From positions 1-64,000 of the forward strand of contig NZ_KB893683.1 in the NCBI RefSeq assembly GCF_000374165.1: a stretch of DNA of 64,000 bases, written 5' to 3'. Both the position numbers and the translations under genes were made by a program. Under the pieces are notes generated by a model that was given only the letters and a program-made list of their open reading frames with translations, ran no database searches and was not told the origin of the DNA. Positions 54,645 through 64,000 of the stretch are shown piece by piece (the first letter of the stretch is position 1; each line of letters opens with the position of its first letter). Source of the DNA: Parafrankia elaeagni. GTDB taxonomy: Bacteria > Actinomycetota > Actinomycetes > Frankiales > Frankiaceae.

Positions 54645-56318
54645 CTATTCAGGAGACACAGCCGGGCCGACGAGAAGTCGAGGGTCGGCCACCGGAACCG
54701 GGCCGGAGCGGTACCGCCACGCTCCGACGAGCGGAACGACCGCCGAGACCGTCCGCGGTACCGGCGCGGTCAGCGTGACGGCGGTCTGCGACACGGCCTC
54801 CGCCGGCGGGTCGACCGCCACCGGAAACAGCGGAACGTCCGCTGGTGCCGGGAGGACGCCCGCTCCCGGCGCGGGTGGCGTGCCCGGCGCGGGTGGCGTG
54901 CCCGGCGCGGGTGGCGTGCCCGGCGCGGGTGGCGTGCCCGGAGGTGGGCTGGCTCCCAGCACCTGGGTGGCGACCAGTGTTCCGCCCGAACCGACGACCC
55001 GGGCGCCTGTCCGGCCTGCAGGCAGCTCCGCGAGGACCACCCGGCCCGCGCCGACGTCGACCCGCGTGCCGTCGACCCAGACGGTGGCCGCCCGGTCGGG
55101 CGCCGCCAGGACCAGCGCACCCGCCGTCCATCTGGGGACCGGGGCCGCCGCGACCACCAGTCCGGGCGGCGCCGGGCCGGCCCCCATGCCCACCGGGTCG
55201 CCGGAGACCTGACCGGTCCAGTGCGGGCGCTCAGGCAGGCTCCCGGCCACCCAGACCGGGTCGGGGCCGCCGCCGGCCAGCCTCAGCGCAGCGACGACAC
55301 CGGTTCCGTCGGTTGACTCGACGAGCAGGGCGGACGCCGTCGCCGGTGCCAGTGCGATCGGGCGGTGCACCGTCGTCCCGGCCGGGATCCTGACAGCTTC
55401 CAGGCCGGCCGGCACCCGCGCACCGGACTCGCTGAGCACGGTGACGCGCACTGTCGCGGCCCGGCCCGGCACCGCGAGCACCAGTTCGGCACCCGGCCCA
55501 CGCGTCTCCCGCACCGCCGCGGCCGGGGTGAGCAGACCTCCGACCAGCACCCGGGCGGCCGGGCCGGCGGTGGGCGGCACCGGGATCGCCCTCTCCGGGC
55601 CACTCCCGCTGGCGCGGTCGACCAGCCAGCTCAGGACCCGTCCCGCCGTGGTCCGGATGTCGATAGCGGTCGCGGCGGCCTCGGGTGCCAGTGCGGCGAG
55701 GCGCCGGCTCACCGTCCGGCCGGGCGGAATCGTGATCTCGGTGCGCGGCGATGTCCCTTCCGGCGACACGACACCCACGTCCACCCGGGCGGGGCGCGGC
55801 CCGGCGTTCGTCCAGTACAGGACGGGATCCCTGCCGGCGGCGGTCGACGGCCCGGCGAACCAGGTGTGCGCGCGCGGCTGCTCGCAGCGGGCGCGCAACG
55901 GCCCCGCTCCCGAACCGGGCGACGTCACCGTGGCGGTGAGACCGGCCGCTGCCTGGCCGGCCGCGACGAGCCGGAGCGGGCCGCCGCCGGTGCGCTCACC
56001 GGGCGGCCGGCCTGCCGGGTCGCCGCCGGGGGGGAGGCGGAGCAGTTCGTCGTGCTGGCGATCGTCGTCGAGCAGCGCCGAGCCGTCCGACGGCTGGACC
56101 GCCCCGCCCGGCCCGGCGCCGCGCACCAGGTCGAGGAGCTGCGGGACCCGGCCTTCCAGGCCGAGGTCCGGGCAGAGCAGGGTCGCCGAGGTCACCGATC
56201 TGGGTGCCGCGGACGCCGACGTGCGCGGCACGGCGGCCGTCAGCGCGGACGCGACGACCGCCGCCAGGCAGACCAGCCCGAACGCCACGGGCACCCGCCA
56301 GCGCCGGTCAGACCTCAT
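54645..56318 (-). CDS. DUF5719 family secreted or anchored protein
   Basis: A 557-residue protein. An N-terminal signal or anchor (VPVAFGLVCLAAVVASALTA) is followed by a beta-rich exported domain with TLLCPDLGLEG, AHTWFAGPST..GRDPVLYWTN and GSLPERPHWTGQVSG. This actinobacterial family of unknown function is usually next to the large glycosyltransferase, as here. A TPPAPG tandem repeat lies near residues 460-485. The ATG is inside the end of the glycosyltransferase gene (11-bp overlap), so the two are co-translated. Confidence 0.8.
   Translation of the reverse strand: MRSDRRWRVPVAFGLVCLAAVVASALTAAVPRTSASAAPRSVTSATLLCPDLGLEGRVPQLLDLVRGAGPGGAVQPSDGSALLDDDRQHDELLRLPPGGDPAGRPPGERTGGGPLRLVAAGQAAAGLTATVTSPGSGAGPLRARCEQPRAHTWFAGPSTAAGRDPVLYWTNAGPRPARVDVGVVSPEGTSPRTEITIPPGRTVSRRLAALAPEAAATAIDIRTTAGRVLSWLVDRASGSGPERAIPVPPTAGPAARVLVGGLLTPAAAVRETRGPGAELVLAVPGRAATVRVTVLSESGARVPAGLEAVRIPAGTTVHRPIALAPATASALLVESTDGTGVVAALRLAGGGPDPVWVAGSLPERPHWTGQVSGDPVGMGAGPAPPGLVVAAAPVPRWTAGALVLAAPDRAATVWVDGTRVDVGAGRVVLAELPAGRTGARVVGSGGTLVATQVLGASPPPGTPPAPGTPPAPGTPPAPGTPPAPGAGVLPAPADVPLFPVAVDPPAEAVSQTAVTLTAPVPRTVSAVVPLVGAWRYRSGPVPVADPRLLVGPAVSPE
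54868..54939 (-). repeat. In-frame 18-bp minisatellite (TPPAPG repeats)
   Basis: Four perfect 18-bp units starting at 54868, 54886, 54904 and 54922 within the DUF5719 gene. Confidence 0.92.
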
Positions 56319-59300
56319 CGCGGGCACCGCCCGGCAGCGTGGGCCGGCGCCGGTGCGCAGGTCGCACCACGGCCGCCAGCAGGCCGGTGGCCAGCACCGC
56401 GCCGGCGGCACCCGCACCCGCGAGCAGCACCGCACGATGCCGGGTGTGGTCGTAGCCGACCTCGAGCAACCCGCCCCGGGCCGGCAGGACGAAGGACTGT
56501 GCCCAGCCGTCCGCCAGCGCCCTCGTCAGCGGGGCACCGTCCAGGGACGCCCGCCAGCCGGGATCGGCTGTCTCGGCGAGCACCACCCGCCGGCCGGCCG
56601 CTCCTGCGGGGACTTCGACCGCTCCGGACAGCCCCGCGGTGCCCGGCCGCAGCTTGTCAAGCGGCACCCCGGGCCCGGTGGCCCCCGCAGAGTTGTCGGA
56701 GGCCCCGGCGGGGAGGAGCCGGGCCCGGGCTGCCGGGTAGGCCCGGCCGGTCACGGGGTCCACCGGGCGCCACACCAGGACGCCCGAGCCGCGGCGGTCA
56801 CGCCAGAGGCCGTCCACCGAGTCCAGTGCCGCGACCAGGGACGGGTCGGACGCGGTGGCCGGCATGACGACCGCGGTCACCCCGAAGCCCGGGAGTCCGG
56901 CCGCGGCTCCGGGGACGCCCGCCGACAGGTCGCCGACCAGGCGGGCAAGGACAGTGGACGCCGTCGAGGCCCGACCCGAACTCGCGCCGGGGAAACGGGG
57001 GCCCTCGTCCGCCGCCAGCGTGTAGATCGCGCGGTCCGGAGCGGACCCGCGCAGGACGAGCACTCGCGCGCCCGGGCCGCCGGTCCTGGCCAGTGCGGTG
57101 ACGGACCTGGTCAGGGTCTCGTCGCGCGGGACCGGCCGGGGCTGGGCGAGCGGGGCGGCGGCGAGGACGGAGCCGAACGCCAGCGCCCCCGCGACGAACA
57201 GGGCACGAAGAGCCCACGAGCCGCCGCCGGGCGCGGATGCCCGCGCGAGGCCGACGGCGACGAGCAGGCCGGCGCAGGCCAGGCCGTACTGCGGGCCGAC
57301 CCAGACTCCGGTGGTGCCGGCGGTGGCCACCACGGACGCTGATCCGTCCGACCAGGCACGCTCGAGGATGACCGCGAGCAGCACTCCGGCCAGCCCGGCG
57401 CCGGCGAGCGCCCAGCCGGCGGCGGGCGTCGCGGTGCTGCCCGGCGCCGCCCTCGGCTCTGTTCCAGCCTCGGCGGTGGTCGAACGCCGGCCGCGGCCGC
57501 GCCGGGGAAGCCCGGCGAGCAGGCCGCCGGCGGCCACGGTGAGGAACAGGACGGTCGTCTCATCTTCTCCGCCGGAGACGCGGGCCACCAGGCCGCTGCG
57601 CTCCGATCCGGCCGTCAGGGCGACGGACCCCCACGGCTCTGGCCCGCCCGTGACCAGGCCGGGCAGCAGCGGCGCCGACGCGGTCACGAGGACGGCGACC
57701 AGGCCGAACAGGGCGACCGGCAGTCGGGCGCCCGACCAGCCGCCCCCGCCGGAGCAGCCGCCCCCGCCGGAGCAGCCACGCCGGACAGCCAGGAAGGCGA
57801 CAGGCAGGACCACAAGCGCGACCGGCGCCAGGGTGGGAGCGCAGGCGTTGAGGACGGTCAACCCGGCCGCGAGACGCCATGCCGGCCAGCCGGCCCGCAG
57901 CGGCGCGGGACGGCCGTGCAGGACCTCACCACGCACGACCTCACCGCGCAGAACCTCACCACGCAGGACCTCGTCGGCCGTGGCGAGGACGGCCGGGAGC
58001 ACGGCCAGCGCCACGGCGGACTCGAACCGGCCGGCGATCACCGACCCTGCCACGGGCGGGGACATCGCGTAGAGCGCAGCCAGGCCGGTCCGCAGACGCC
58101 GGGAAGCGGTGATCCGCGCGGCGGCGCGATAGGCGCTGCAGGCGGCCGCGGCAGGTGCCAGCGCGAGCAGGGCCAGGCAGACCGCGCCGGCGTCGAGGCC
58201 GACCGGGCCGGCGAGGGAGGCGAGGGCCGCGAGCCCTGGCGTCCACGGGGGCGCGGCACCTGGCCAGCCGAGCGTGCCACCGGCCGAGCCCTGCCATCCG
58301 GACCACGCAGTGAACCACAGGTCGCGGGCGTCAGCGAGCATCGGCACCCCGCCGCCGGACGCGTCCGGAGCGAGGCGACGAGCCATCACCCCGCCGGCGA
58401 CGAGCAGCAGCGCGATCAGGGCCACGAAGGCACGGGACGGGGCGGCCGTACGCGCCGCCAGACGGGTGCTGACGCTGGTGCTGGAACTGGTGCGCAGGCC
58501 CCCGGCCAGGGAGGTCGCGCCGCGCCGGGCCGGCAGCAGGTGCCGCACCGCGCGCCGGGGAACGGCGGCCGTCCGGGCTGCCCGCCGGCGCATCCGCGCC
58601 AGTTCGCAGGGAGCGACCAGGACCGCGCCGACCACCCCTGCCTCGACCGCGGCCGAGCGCCAGCGCTGACCGGGCCGCGTCAGCCGGCTCCCAGCCCTCC
58701 CGAGGCCGGTCACCACCAGCGCCAGCAGGGCAAACGGCAGCCAGATGGGCTGCGCCAGCGTCAGGCGCACCCGCACACCGGCGACGCGGTCGGCCCGGTC
58801 GGCCCGGTCGGCCCGGTCGGCCCGGTCGTGCACTCGCACACCTGCCCGGACCCGGACCGTCGCCCGGGGCACGGCGACCACGCGCAGACCGGCGCGCGCG
58901 GCGCGCAGACCCAGGTCGAGGTCGAGGCCCGCGGTCAGGCCGGGCGCGAGGCCGCCCAGGCGTTCCCAGGCGGCCGCGCGGATCAGCAGGCCGCTGCAGG
59001 AGACCGCCAGCACGTCGCGAGCGGCGTCGCCGGGCCCGGCGACGGACCACGCCGCAGCTGGGACCCGCCGCCCCGCCCGGTCGACGGTGACACCGGCTTC
59101 GACAGCCGTTCCGGCCCCGCCGACAGCGAGCAGCCCGGGCCCGAGGATCGCGGCGCTGCGGTCGACCCTGGCATAGGTGAGCAGGCGGTCGAGAGCGTCG
59201 TGGCCTGGCACGACCCCGTCGCCGAGAAGCCAGTAGAAGACATCCGGCCGGTCAGGCTCACCGCCGGCCCGTCCGGTCGCGTCGGCCCGGCCACGGTGGC

Positions 59301-59871
59301 GCTGGGCCGCCTTGTCGAGCTTGACGGCGGCGGCGACCGCGGCACCGAAGGACGTCCCGGGGGGAAGGTCGAGGACCACGACCGGAACCGCGCCGCCCGC
59401 GTCCGCCGGCCCGGGATGCTCGCCCGGGTGCTCGGCGCCGGCGGGCCGGTGGGCAGGTGGCCGACCCGACAGCTGATCGGATCCGGCGCGCTGAGCCGGG
59501 ACGAAGCTCGGGCCCGCGGTCAGGATCCCACCTGGACGGACCACCACGATCCGGTCAGGGGGACGTGCTGCCGCGGCAAGATCCGCCAGTGCCTGGCCCA
59601 GATCGGTATCGCCCAGGCCATCGCTGGCGGACGAACTCCGAACCGGCCCGCGCAAGGTGCGCGGCACTGACGGGGTGTGCGGTACTGACGGAGTTCCCGG
59701 TGGCAGCGGGGTGCGTGGCGAGGGCACGGTACCCGGCGCTGGTGGGGTGCTCTGCGCACTCCCACCTCGCCGGGCGACCATGATCGCCACGACCCGCTGG
59801 CCGGAACGAACGGCATCTCGGGGACGAATCGCCCGAGCGCCTCGGCCGGTGCCCCGCGTTGGTGTGGTCAT
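56308..59871 (-). CDS. Large multi-pass glycosyltransferase (GT2-like N-terminus)
   Basis: A 1187-residue protein. The N-terminal 380 residues hold a GT2-like domain (RIVVVRPGG, FYWLLGDGVVPGHDALDRLL, SCSGLLIRAAAWERLGGL, DLDLGLRAARAGLRVVAVP). After it come about a dozen hydrophobic segments to near residue 900 and an exported C-terminal domain ending with a last helix. Such proteins in actinobacteria are thought to build cell-wall or secreted glycans. Next to manA, manB and whiB, it probably uses mannose-derived donors. A DRADRAD repeat sits near residue 345-360. It is followed by the overlapping DUF5719 gene. Confidence 0.85.
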   Translation of the reverse strand: MTTPTRGTGRGARAIRPRDAVRSGQRVVAIMVARRGGSAQSTPPAPGTVPSPRTPLPPGTPSVPHTPSVPRTLRGPVRSSSASDGLGDTDLGQALADLAAAARPPDRIVVVRPGGILTAGPSFVPAQRAGSDQLSGRPPAHRPAGAEHPGEHPGPADAGGAVPVVVLDLPPGTSFGAAVAAAVKLDKAAQRHRGRADATGRAGGEPDRPDVFYWLLGDGVVPGHDALDRLLTYARVDRSAAILGPGLLAVGGAGTAVEAGVTVDRAGRRVPAAAWSVAGPGDAARDVLAVSCSGLLIRAAAWERLGGLAPGLTAGLDLDLGLRAARAGLRVVAVPRATVRVRAGVRVHDRADRADRADRADRVAGVRVRLTLAQPIWLPFALLALVVTGLGRAGSRLTRPGQRWRSAAVEAGVVGAVLVAPCELARMRRRAARTAAVPRRAVRHLLPARRGATSLAGGLRTSSSTSVSTRLAARTAAPSRAFVALIALLLVAGGVMARRLAPDASGGGVPMLADARDLWFTAWSGWQGSAGGTLGWPGAAPPWTPGLAALASLAGPVGLDAGAVCLALLALAPAAAACSAYRAAARITASRRLRTGLAALYAMSPPVAGSVIAGRFESAVALAVLPAVLATADEVLRGEVLRGEVVRGEVLHGRPAPLRAGWPAWRLAAGLTVLNACAPTLAPVALVVLPVAFLAVRRGCSGGGGCSGGGGWSGARLPVALFGLVAVLVTASAPLLPGLVTGGPEPWGSVALTAGSERSGLVARVSGGEDETTVLFLTVAAGGLLAGLPRRGRGRRSTTAEAGTEPRAAPGSTATPAAGWALAGAGLAGVLLAVILERAWSDGSASVVATAGTTGVWVGPQYGLACAGLLVAVGLARASAPGGGSWALRALFVAGALAFGSVLAAAPLAQPRPVPRDETLTRSVTALARTGGPGARVLVLRGSAPDRAIYTLAADEGPRFPGASSGRASTASTVLARLVGDLSAGVPGAAAGLPGFGVTAVVMPATASDPSLVAALDSVDGLWRDRRGSGVLVWRPVDPVTGRAYPAARARLLPAGASDNSAGATGPGVPLDKLRPGTAGLSGAVEVPAGAAGRRVVLAETADPGWRASLDGAPLTRALADGWAQSFVLPARGGLLEVGYDHTRHRAVLLAGAGAAGAVLATGLLAAVVRPAHRRRPTLPGGARDEV
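58791..58835 (-). repeat. In-frame 9-bp minisatellite (DRA repeats)
   Basis: Five perfect copies of CGGCCCGGT in the glycosyltransferase gene, just before its first membrane segments. Confidence 0.9.
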
Positions 59872-59898
59872 CGCGGGCGCCGTCCGTGGGATCCGGCG

Positions 59899-60504
59899 TC
59901 AGACGGCCCGTCGGCGCTGCTTGCGCCGCTCACGCTCGGACATGCCGCCCCAGATCCCGAACCGCTCGTCGTTCTCCAGTGCGTACTCCAGGCACTCGAC
60001 CCTGACCTCGCAGCCGGAGCAGATGCGCTTCGCCTCCCGGGTCGACCCGCCCTTCTCAGGGAAGAACGCCTCCGGGTCGGTCTGCGCGCACAGCGCCCGC
60101 TCCTGCCATTCCATCGCCTCGCCGAGCAGATCCCCGAGACCGATGTCGATGACCTCGGCGAGGGAGTCCACCAGCGCGCTGCTCGTGCGGGGCGCGGGCA
60201 CCTCACCGGGACGGACCAGCTCGCCGGCCTCGTCGTCGTCCTCGTCCTCGAGATCGTCGACCTCGGCGTCATAGCCGGGCTCGACCAGCCCGGGCCGGCC
60301 GCGGCCAGGCATGACCGGCGGCGCGACCGCCGCGGCGGTCGACCCGGCCGGCTGCGGGTGCGGCCCGGACACGAACGCCCCGGACACGGGGACCGGCAGC
60401 GGCGCCGCCTCGTGAGCGGCCTCCAGCACCGGTCCGGCGTGGTGCTCAGCGGGACGCTCGACGTCCGCCAGGACGGTGTGGACGCCCGCGTCGGTGTGCT
60501 CCAT
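59899..60504 (-). CDS. whiB: WhiB-family iron-sulfur regulator (WhiB/WhiB2/WhmD type)
   Basis: A 201-residue protein. The WhiB domain (about 125-200) has four cluster ligands C139, C162, C165 and C171 (RICSGCEVRVECLEYAL), the turn GIWGG and a basic tail RERRKQRRR that binds DNA. The sequence ALCAQTDPEAFFPEKGGSTR is typical of the WhiB2/WhmD branch, which controls sporulation septation or cell division. The 115-residue N-terminal extension is acidic (DDLEDEDDDEAGE) and unlike the usual short form. The ATG follows GGAGGAG at 6 bases. It lies 27 bp upstream of the glycosyltransferase gene. Confidence 0.92.
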   Translation of the reverse strand: MEHTDAGVHTVLADVERPAEHHAGPVLEAAHEAAPLPVPVSGAFVSGPHPQPAGSTAAAVAPPVMPGRGRPGLVEPGYDAEVDDLEDEDDDEAGELVRPGEVPAPRTSSALVDSLAEVIDIGLGDLLGEAMEWQERALCAQTDPEAFFPEKGGSTREAKRICSGCEVRVECLEYALENDERFGIWGGMSERERRKQRRRAV

Positions 60505-60949
60505 ATGGACTCCTCCAGACCCGTCGCGGTGCGGTCGGCCACCCCCCGGACGCCGGCGCGCGGTGTCTTGGATCCACACCGACCGGACGTCGCCCTACCG
60601 CACGAGTCCCGCCGACGGGGGGAATGACACGCCGGTAATTACACGCGCCAGACTTGGCCGCGTCAACCCCACCGACGCAACATCTTCTACAACCAGCGAT
60701 GAGACCATAGCTCACAGTCACTGGGGCTCGTCACAGAGGGTCCCCGCAGACCAACCCTCCAATACGGAGAGTGACAATCCGCGGGGTGCACCTGGAGCTT
60801 TGGATCTCGGCCCGCAGGGCGAACACCCCATAGCGGACGTCGAGATTCCCGGACATCCCACCCAAACCTACACCGATCACCAGGGCTGCCAGGCGGCACC
60901 CGAGGCCACGGTCACACTAGGTAGTGCCACCGACGAGCTGTGACGATCC
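60505..60949. other. Intergenic region upstream of whiB
   Basis: About 445 bp between the whiB start and the fbiC stop (both minus strand). No gene was recognised. It likely holds the whiB promoter and regulatory sites. Confidence 0.4.
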
Positions 60950-63781
60950 TCAGTTCACGATGGCGAGCATGGTGCGCGCAGCGTCACCACGTGCGGCGAC
61001 AAGGCGTTCCGAAGAGACCACACCGTAGGTAGTGGTCCGCTGTCGCGGGGGACGGCCGGCCGCCCCGGCAAGCTCCTCCAGCTCGGCGATCGAGCGGCGT
61101 GAGCCATGCTGCGACCCCGCCATTCGGCTGATCGTCTCCTCCATGAGGGTGCCTCCGAGGTCGTTGACCCCACCGTCGAGCACCTGGACACACCCGTCCG
61201 TGCCGAGCTTCACCCACGAACACTGGATGTTGGCGATCGCTCCGTGCAACAGGATCCGGGCCATCGCGTGCACCGCCCGGTTCTCCTGAACGGTGGGGCC
61301 CGGTCGGGCCACCCCGGCCAGATAGATCGGCGAGCTGTGGTGGACGAACGGCAGTGCGACGAACTCGGTGAAGCCGCCCGTCTCCTCCTGGATGCGGCGC
61401 AGCAGCCGCAGGTGGGCCACCCAGTGGGCCGGGGTGTCGACATGGCCGTACATCATCGTCGCCGACGACCGCAGGCCGACACGGTGAGCCGCGGTCACGA
61501 CCTCGACCCAGGCCGCCGTCGGCAGCTTGCCCTTCGTGAGCACCCAGCGGACCTCGTCGTCGAGGATCTCCGCCGCCGTGCCGGGGATGGAGTCGACACC
61601 CGCCTCCTTCGCCGCGGTCAGCCACTCCGCCACGGACAGGCCCGTGCGGGTGACGCCGTTCATGACCTCCATCGGCGAGAAGGCGTGCAGGTGCAGCCCG
61701 GGAGCCGCCTTCTTGATCTCGCGGGCCAGGCCGAAGTAGGCGTCCCCCGGCAGGTCCGGATGGATGCCACCCTGGACGCAGACCTCGGTGGCCCCCACCG
61801 ACCAGGCGTCCCGGGCGCGCGAGGCCACCTCGTCCAGCGAGAGGGTGTAGGCGTCGGCGTCGCCGCGGCGCTGGGCGAACGCACAGAACCGGCAGCCCGT
61901 GTAGCAGACGTTGGTGAAGTTGATGTTCCGGTTGACCACGAAGGTCACGTCGTCGCCGACGGTCTCCCGGCGCAGGCCGTCGGCGAGGGCGCACAGCTCC
62001 TCCAACGCCTGGCCGGTCGCCCCGAACAGGGTGAGCGCGTCGGTGTCGGAGATCCCGGCCGGGTCGGCGCCCGCCCGCCGCAGGGCGGCAAGCACCTCCG
62101 GCTCCGCCCTGGGCACGGCGCCCCGCGCCACCGCCGCTCCGCCTGCCGCCGCTCCGCCTGCCGCCGCTTCCGGAGCAGCCGCTTCCGGAGCAGCCTCGGC
62201 CGCAGCCGCCGAGCCGGAGCCGTAGACGCCGTCCACGCCGGTGCCCGCCGCCCGTACCTGCTCGCGCAGAGCCGCCCAGTCCCCGTACACCGAGTCGAAG
62301 TCGGAACGGGTGTCGGCGCGGCGACCCTCGACGTCCACCGCGGTGTGCAGGTCGGTGCGGCCGCTGTCCCCCAGCCCGCCGTCGGGCTCCTGCCAGGGGC
62401 GCCCCGTGGGCCGAGCGCCCGGGGCGAGCAGCCCGTCCGGACCGGCCAGCGCCGCCACGTGCCCGGCGACCCGCGGGTCGATCCAGGGCTCCTCCAGATG
62501 GGTGGGGTGCACGGTGAGCCGCGGCCGCAGCGTGAACCCGGCCTCCTCGGTCACCGCCCGCAGGACGTCCAGGTCCGGCCAGGGGCGTTCCGGGTTGACG
62601 TGGTCCGGGGTGACGGGGGAGACCCCGCCCCAGTCGTCGAGACCGGCGGAGAGCAGCAGGGCGCACTCGGCGGTGTCGACGAGGTTCGGCGGTGCCTGCA
62701 CCCGCATACCCGGGCCGAGCACCAGTCGGGTCACCGCCACGGCCGCCGCAAGCTCCTCGGCACCGACGTCCGGCGCTCCGCGCATCGCGGTGTCGTCCTT
62801 GGCCCGGAAGTTCTGGACGATGATCTCCTGGATGGAGCCGTACTCCCGGGCGACCCCCCGCAGCGCGAAAATCGTTTCGGCCCGCTCGGTGACGGTCTCC
62901 CCGATGCCGAGCAGCAGGCCGGTGGTGAACGGGACGGACAGCCGGCCCGCGTCGGCGAGCACCCGCAGGCGCACCGCCGGATCCTTGTCCGGAGAGCCGT
63001 GGTGGGCGCCGCCGGGGGTGGACCACAGGCGGGTGGCGGTGGTCTCCAGCATCATGCCCATCGACGGTGCGACGGGTTTGAGGCGGGCCAGCTCCGCCCA
63101 GCTCAGCACACCCGGGTTGAGGTGCGGGAGCAGCCCGGTCTCCTCCAGCACGGCGACCGCGACCGCGCGCAGGTAGCCGAGAGTCGACTCGTAGCCGTGG
63201 GCGTCGAGCCACTCACGAGCGGCGGGCCACCTGTCCTCGGGACGGTCTCCGAGGGTGAACAGCGCCTCCGCGCAGCCCGCCGCCGCACCGGCGCGGGCCA
63301 CCTCGAGCACCTCGTCCACGGTCAGGTAGGGCGCCGGGAGCCGGTGCGGGACGGTCGCGAAGGTGCAGTAGTGGCACCTGTCCCGGCACAGCCGGGTCAG
63401 CGGGATGAAGACCTTGGGTGAATAAGTGACGACACCGGGCCGCCCGGCGGAGACGAGCCCGGCATCCCGGACGCGCGCGGCGGAGGCGCACAGGTCGGTG
63501 AGGTCCGTGCCGCGGGCGGCCAGCAGGATCGCCGCCTCGGTGACGTCCAGGGTCGCGCCGTCACGGGCCCGTCGCAGCGCCCGCCGCATCGCGCTGACCG
63601 ACGGCACGGCGTCGGCGGCAGCGGCGTCGGCAGCGGCAGCGGCAGCGGCAGCGGGCGTGAAGGTGACGGGCGGCGCGGCGCCGGAGGCCGGCGGCGGTTC
63701 CGGGCGGTGTTGGTGACCGGGGGTGGGAGTGATCCTCTCCCCGGCTGGTTCTCCGTCCGGTACCGCAGCCGTACTCGTCAT
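60950..63781 (-). CDS. fbiC: FO synthase FbiC (CofG-CofH fusion, radical SAM)
   Basis: A 943-residue fusion of two radical SAM enzymes. The CofG half has C132, C136 and C139 in [11 protein letters not shown]; the CofH half has [20 protein letters not shown] at about residue 620 and [12 protein letters not shown]. They jointly make the FO chromophore of coenzyme F420 from a pyrimidine and tyrosine. The halves are joined by an Ala/Gly/Glu-rich linker (about 515-560), and another Ala-rich stretch precedes the first domain. The ATG at 63781 gives the full length expected for actinobacterial FbiC. Confidence 0.97.
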   Translation of the reverse strand: MTSTAAVPDGEPAGERITPTPGHQHRPEPPPASGAAPPVTFTPAAAAAAAADAAAADAVPSVSAMRRALRRARDGATLDVTEAAILLAARGTDLTDLCASAARVRDAGLVSAGRPGVVTYSPKVFIPLTRLCRDRCHYCTFATVPHRLPAPYLTVDEVLEVARAGAAAGCAEALFTLGDRPEDRWPAAREWLDAHGYESTLGYLRAVAVAVLEETGLLPHLNPGVLSWAELARLKPVAPSMGMMLETTATRLWSTPGGAHHGSPDKDPAVRLRVLADAGRLSVPFTTGLLLGIGETVTERAETIFALRGVAREYGSIQEIIVQNFRAKDDTAMRGAPDVGAEELAAAVAVTRLVLGPGMRVQAPPNLVDTAECALLLSAGLDDWGGVSPVTPDHVNPERPWPDLDVLRAVTEEAGFTLRPRLTVHPTHLEEPWIDPRVAGHVAALAGPDGLLAPGARPTGRPWQEPDGGLGDSGRTDLHTAVDVEGRRADTRSDFDSVYGDWAALREQVRAAGTGVDGVYGSGSAAAAEAAPEAAAPEAAAGGAAAGGAAVARGAVPRAEPEVLAALRRAGADPAGISDTDALTLFGATGQALEELCALADGLRRETVGDDVTFVVNRNINFTNVCYTGCRFCAFAQRRGDADAYTLSLDEVASRARDAWSVGATEVCVQGGIHPDLPGDAYFGLAREIKKAAPGLHLHAFSPMEVMNGVTRTGLSVAEWLTAAKEAGVDSIPGTAAEILDDEVRWVLTKGKLPTAAWVEVVTAAHRVGLRSSATMMYGHVDTPAHWVAHLRLLRRIQEETGGFTEFVALPFVHHSSPIYLAGVARPGPTVQENRAVHAMARILLHGAIANIQCSWVKLGTDGCVQVLDGGVNDLGGTLMEETISRMAGSQHGSRRSIAELEELAGAAGRPPRQRTTTYGVVSSERLVAARGDAARTMLAIVN

Positions 63782-63868
63782 GCGCTCACCCTGGGTAGAT
63801 GGTCGTCTGGTCGGGGGATCCGACCGGCCGTGGAACGCGGCTGGTCGGCTGGTTGTGCCCTGCCGGGG

Positions 63869-64000
63869 TCAGGCGGTGCCGCCGCCGCGGGCGCCGCTCC
63901 GCCCGGGGCCGGCCGGCCGAAGCCGGTCGAGGGTTCCGATCAGCAGGTTCGTGCGCCTGCGGGCGGCCAGGCGGTCGGTCCGCGCACTGCCCGCGGACGG
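63869..64000 (-). CDS. 3' end of a gene running off the window
   Basis: An open frame from the window edge to a TGA at 63869 ends with ARRRTNLLIGTLDRLRPAGP and a Gly/Arg-rich tail. Only about 43 residues are visible, so no family can be given. Helical, charged composition before the tail looks coding. It would lie upstream of fbiC on the same strand with an 87-bp gap. Confidence 0.4.
   Translation of the reverse strand, partial: PSAGSARTDRLAARRRTNLLIGTLDRLRPAGPGRSGARGGGTA

Noticed and set aside
61106..63421. A 771-codon open frame on the plus strand opposite fbiC
   Set aside because: Shadow of fbiC, whose radical SAM motifs are unambiguous.

Overview
This window is GC-rich DNA from an actinomycete. 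WhiB and BldD regulators, an F420 pathway gene (fbiC), SecA next to a long-form HPF and a NarL-type regulator, and manA/manB next to DUF3499 and Trm112 all point to Actinomycetota. A Frankia-like, sporulating filamentous organism fits best, but that is inference from memory of gene order and was not checked by a search.

Layout. (1) 1-11.7 kb is an accessory, partly decayed region: a complete IS3-family element; remnants of a sugar-phosphate isomerase, a DUF11-type surface protein and a dihydrofolate-reductase-like gene (an intact copy lies at 4.8 kb); a YchJ protein; an Imm-5-like protein; a Phd antitoxin with an internal deletion; a broken PIN toxin; an intact HigBA-type toxin-antitoxin pair; a three-gene cassette (unknown protein, kinase-like protein, VOC protein); and a frameshifted tyrosine recombinase. 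(2) 11.7-16.4 kb is a Tad/Flp pilus operon on the minus strand (tadA, tadB, tadC, small pilin-like protein, two TadE-like proteins). Its TadZ/CpaE-like and RcpC/CpaB-like partners lie apart at 24.5-26.6 kb. A PAS protein, a coiled-coil/HhH membrane protein, a DUF6912 protein, a patatin and a BldD-like regulator sit between. (3) 27-38 kb is housekeeping: HTH protein, LysM protein, DUF6459, secA, GNAT, response regulator, hpf, comF. (4) 38-49 kb holds a membrane protein, the translationally coupled DUF4129-DUF4350-MoxR-DUF58 set, SpoIIM and RDD membrane proteins and a class A penicillin-binding protein. (5) 49-60.5 kb is mannose/cell-envelope metabolism: SIS isomerase, Trm112, manB, DUF3499, a zincin-family protein, manA, DUF5719, a large glycosyltransferase and whiB. 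(6) 61-63.8 kb is fbiC, followed by the 3' end of one more minus-strand gene.

Main observation. A 35-bp core from the 3' end of the last TadE-like gene is repeated in the same orientation at 5528, 6627, 7979 and 11730. In the intact tadE copy it is centred on a perfect 10-bp inverted repeat around TGGCC, the layout expected of a tyrosine-recombinase crossover site. A tyrosine recombinase gene lies directly beside that copy, and the three upstream copies separate cargo blocks (PIN toxin; HigBA; the unknown/kinase/VOC cassette). The three upstream copies also share about 85 bp of flank containing a second inverted repeat with a compensatory change. I read this as serial integration of related elements into the 3' end of a pilus gene, making a small repeat-bounded cassette array. 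A second theme is a set of in-frame minisatellites with 9-, 15- or 18-bp units in at least six unrelated genes.
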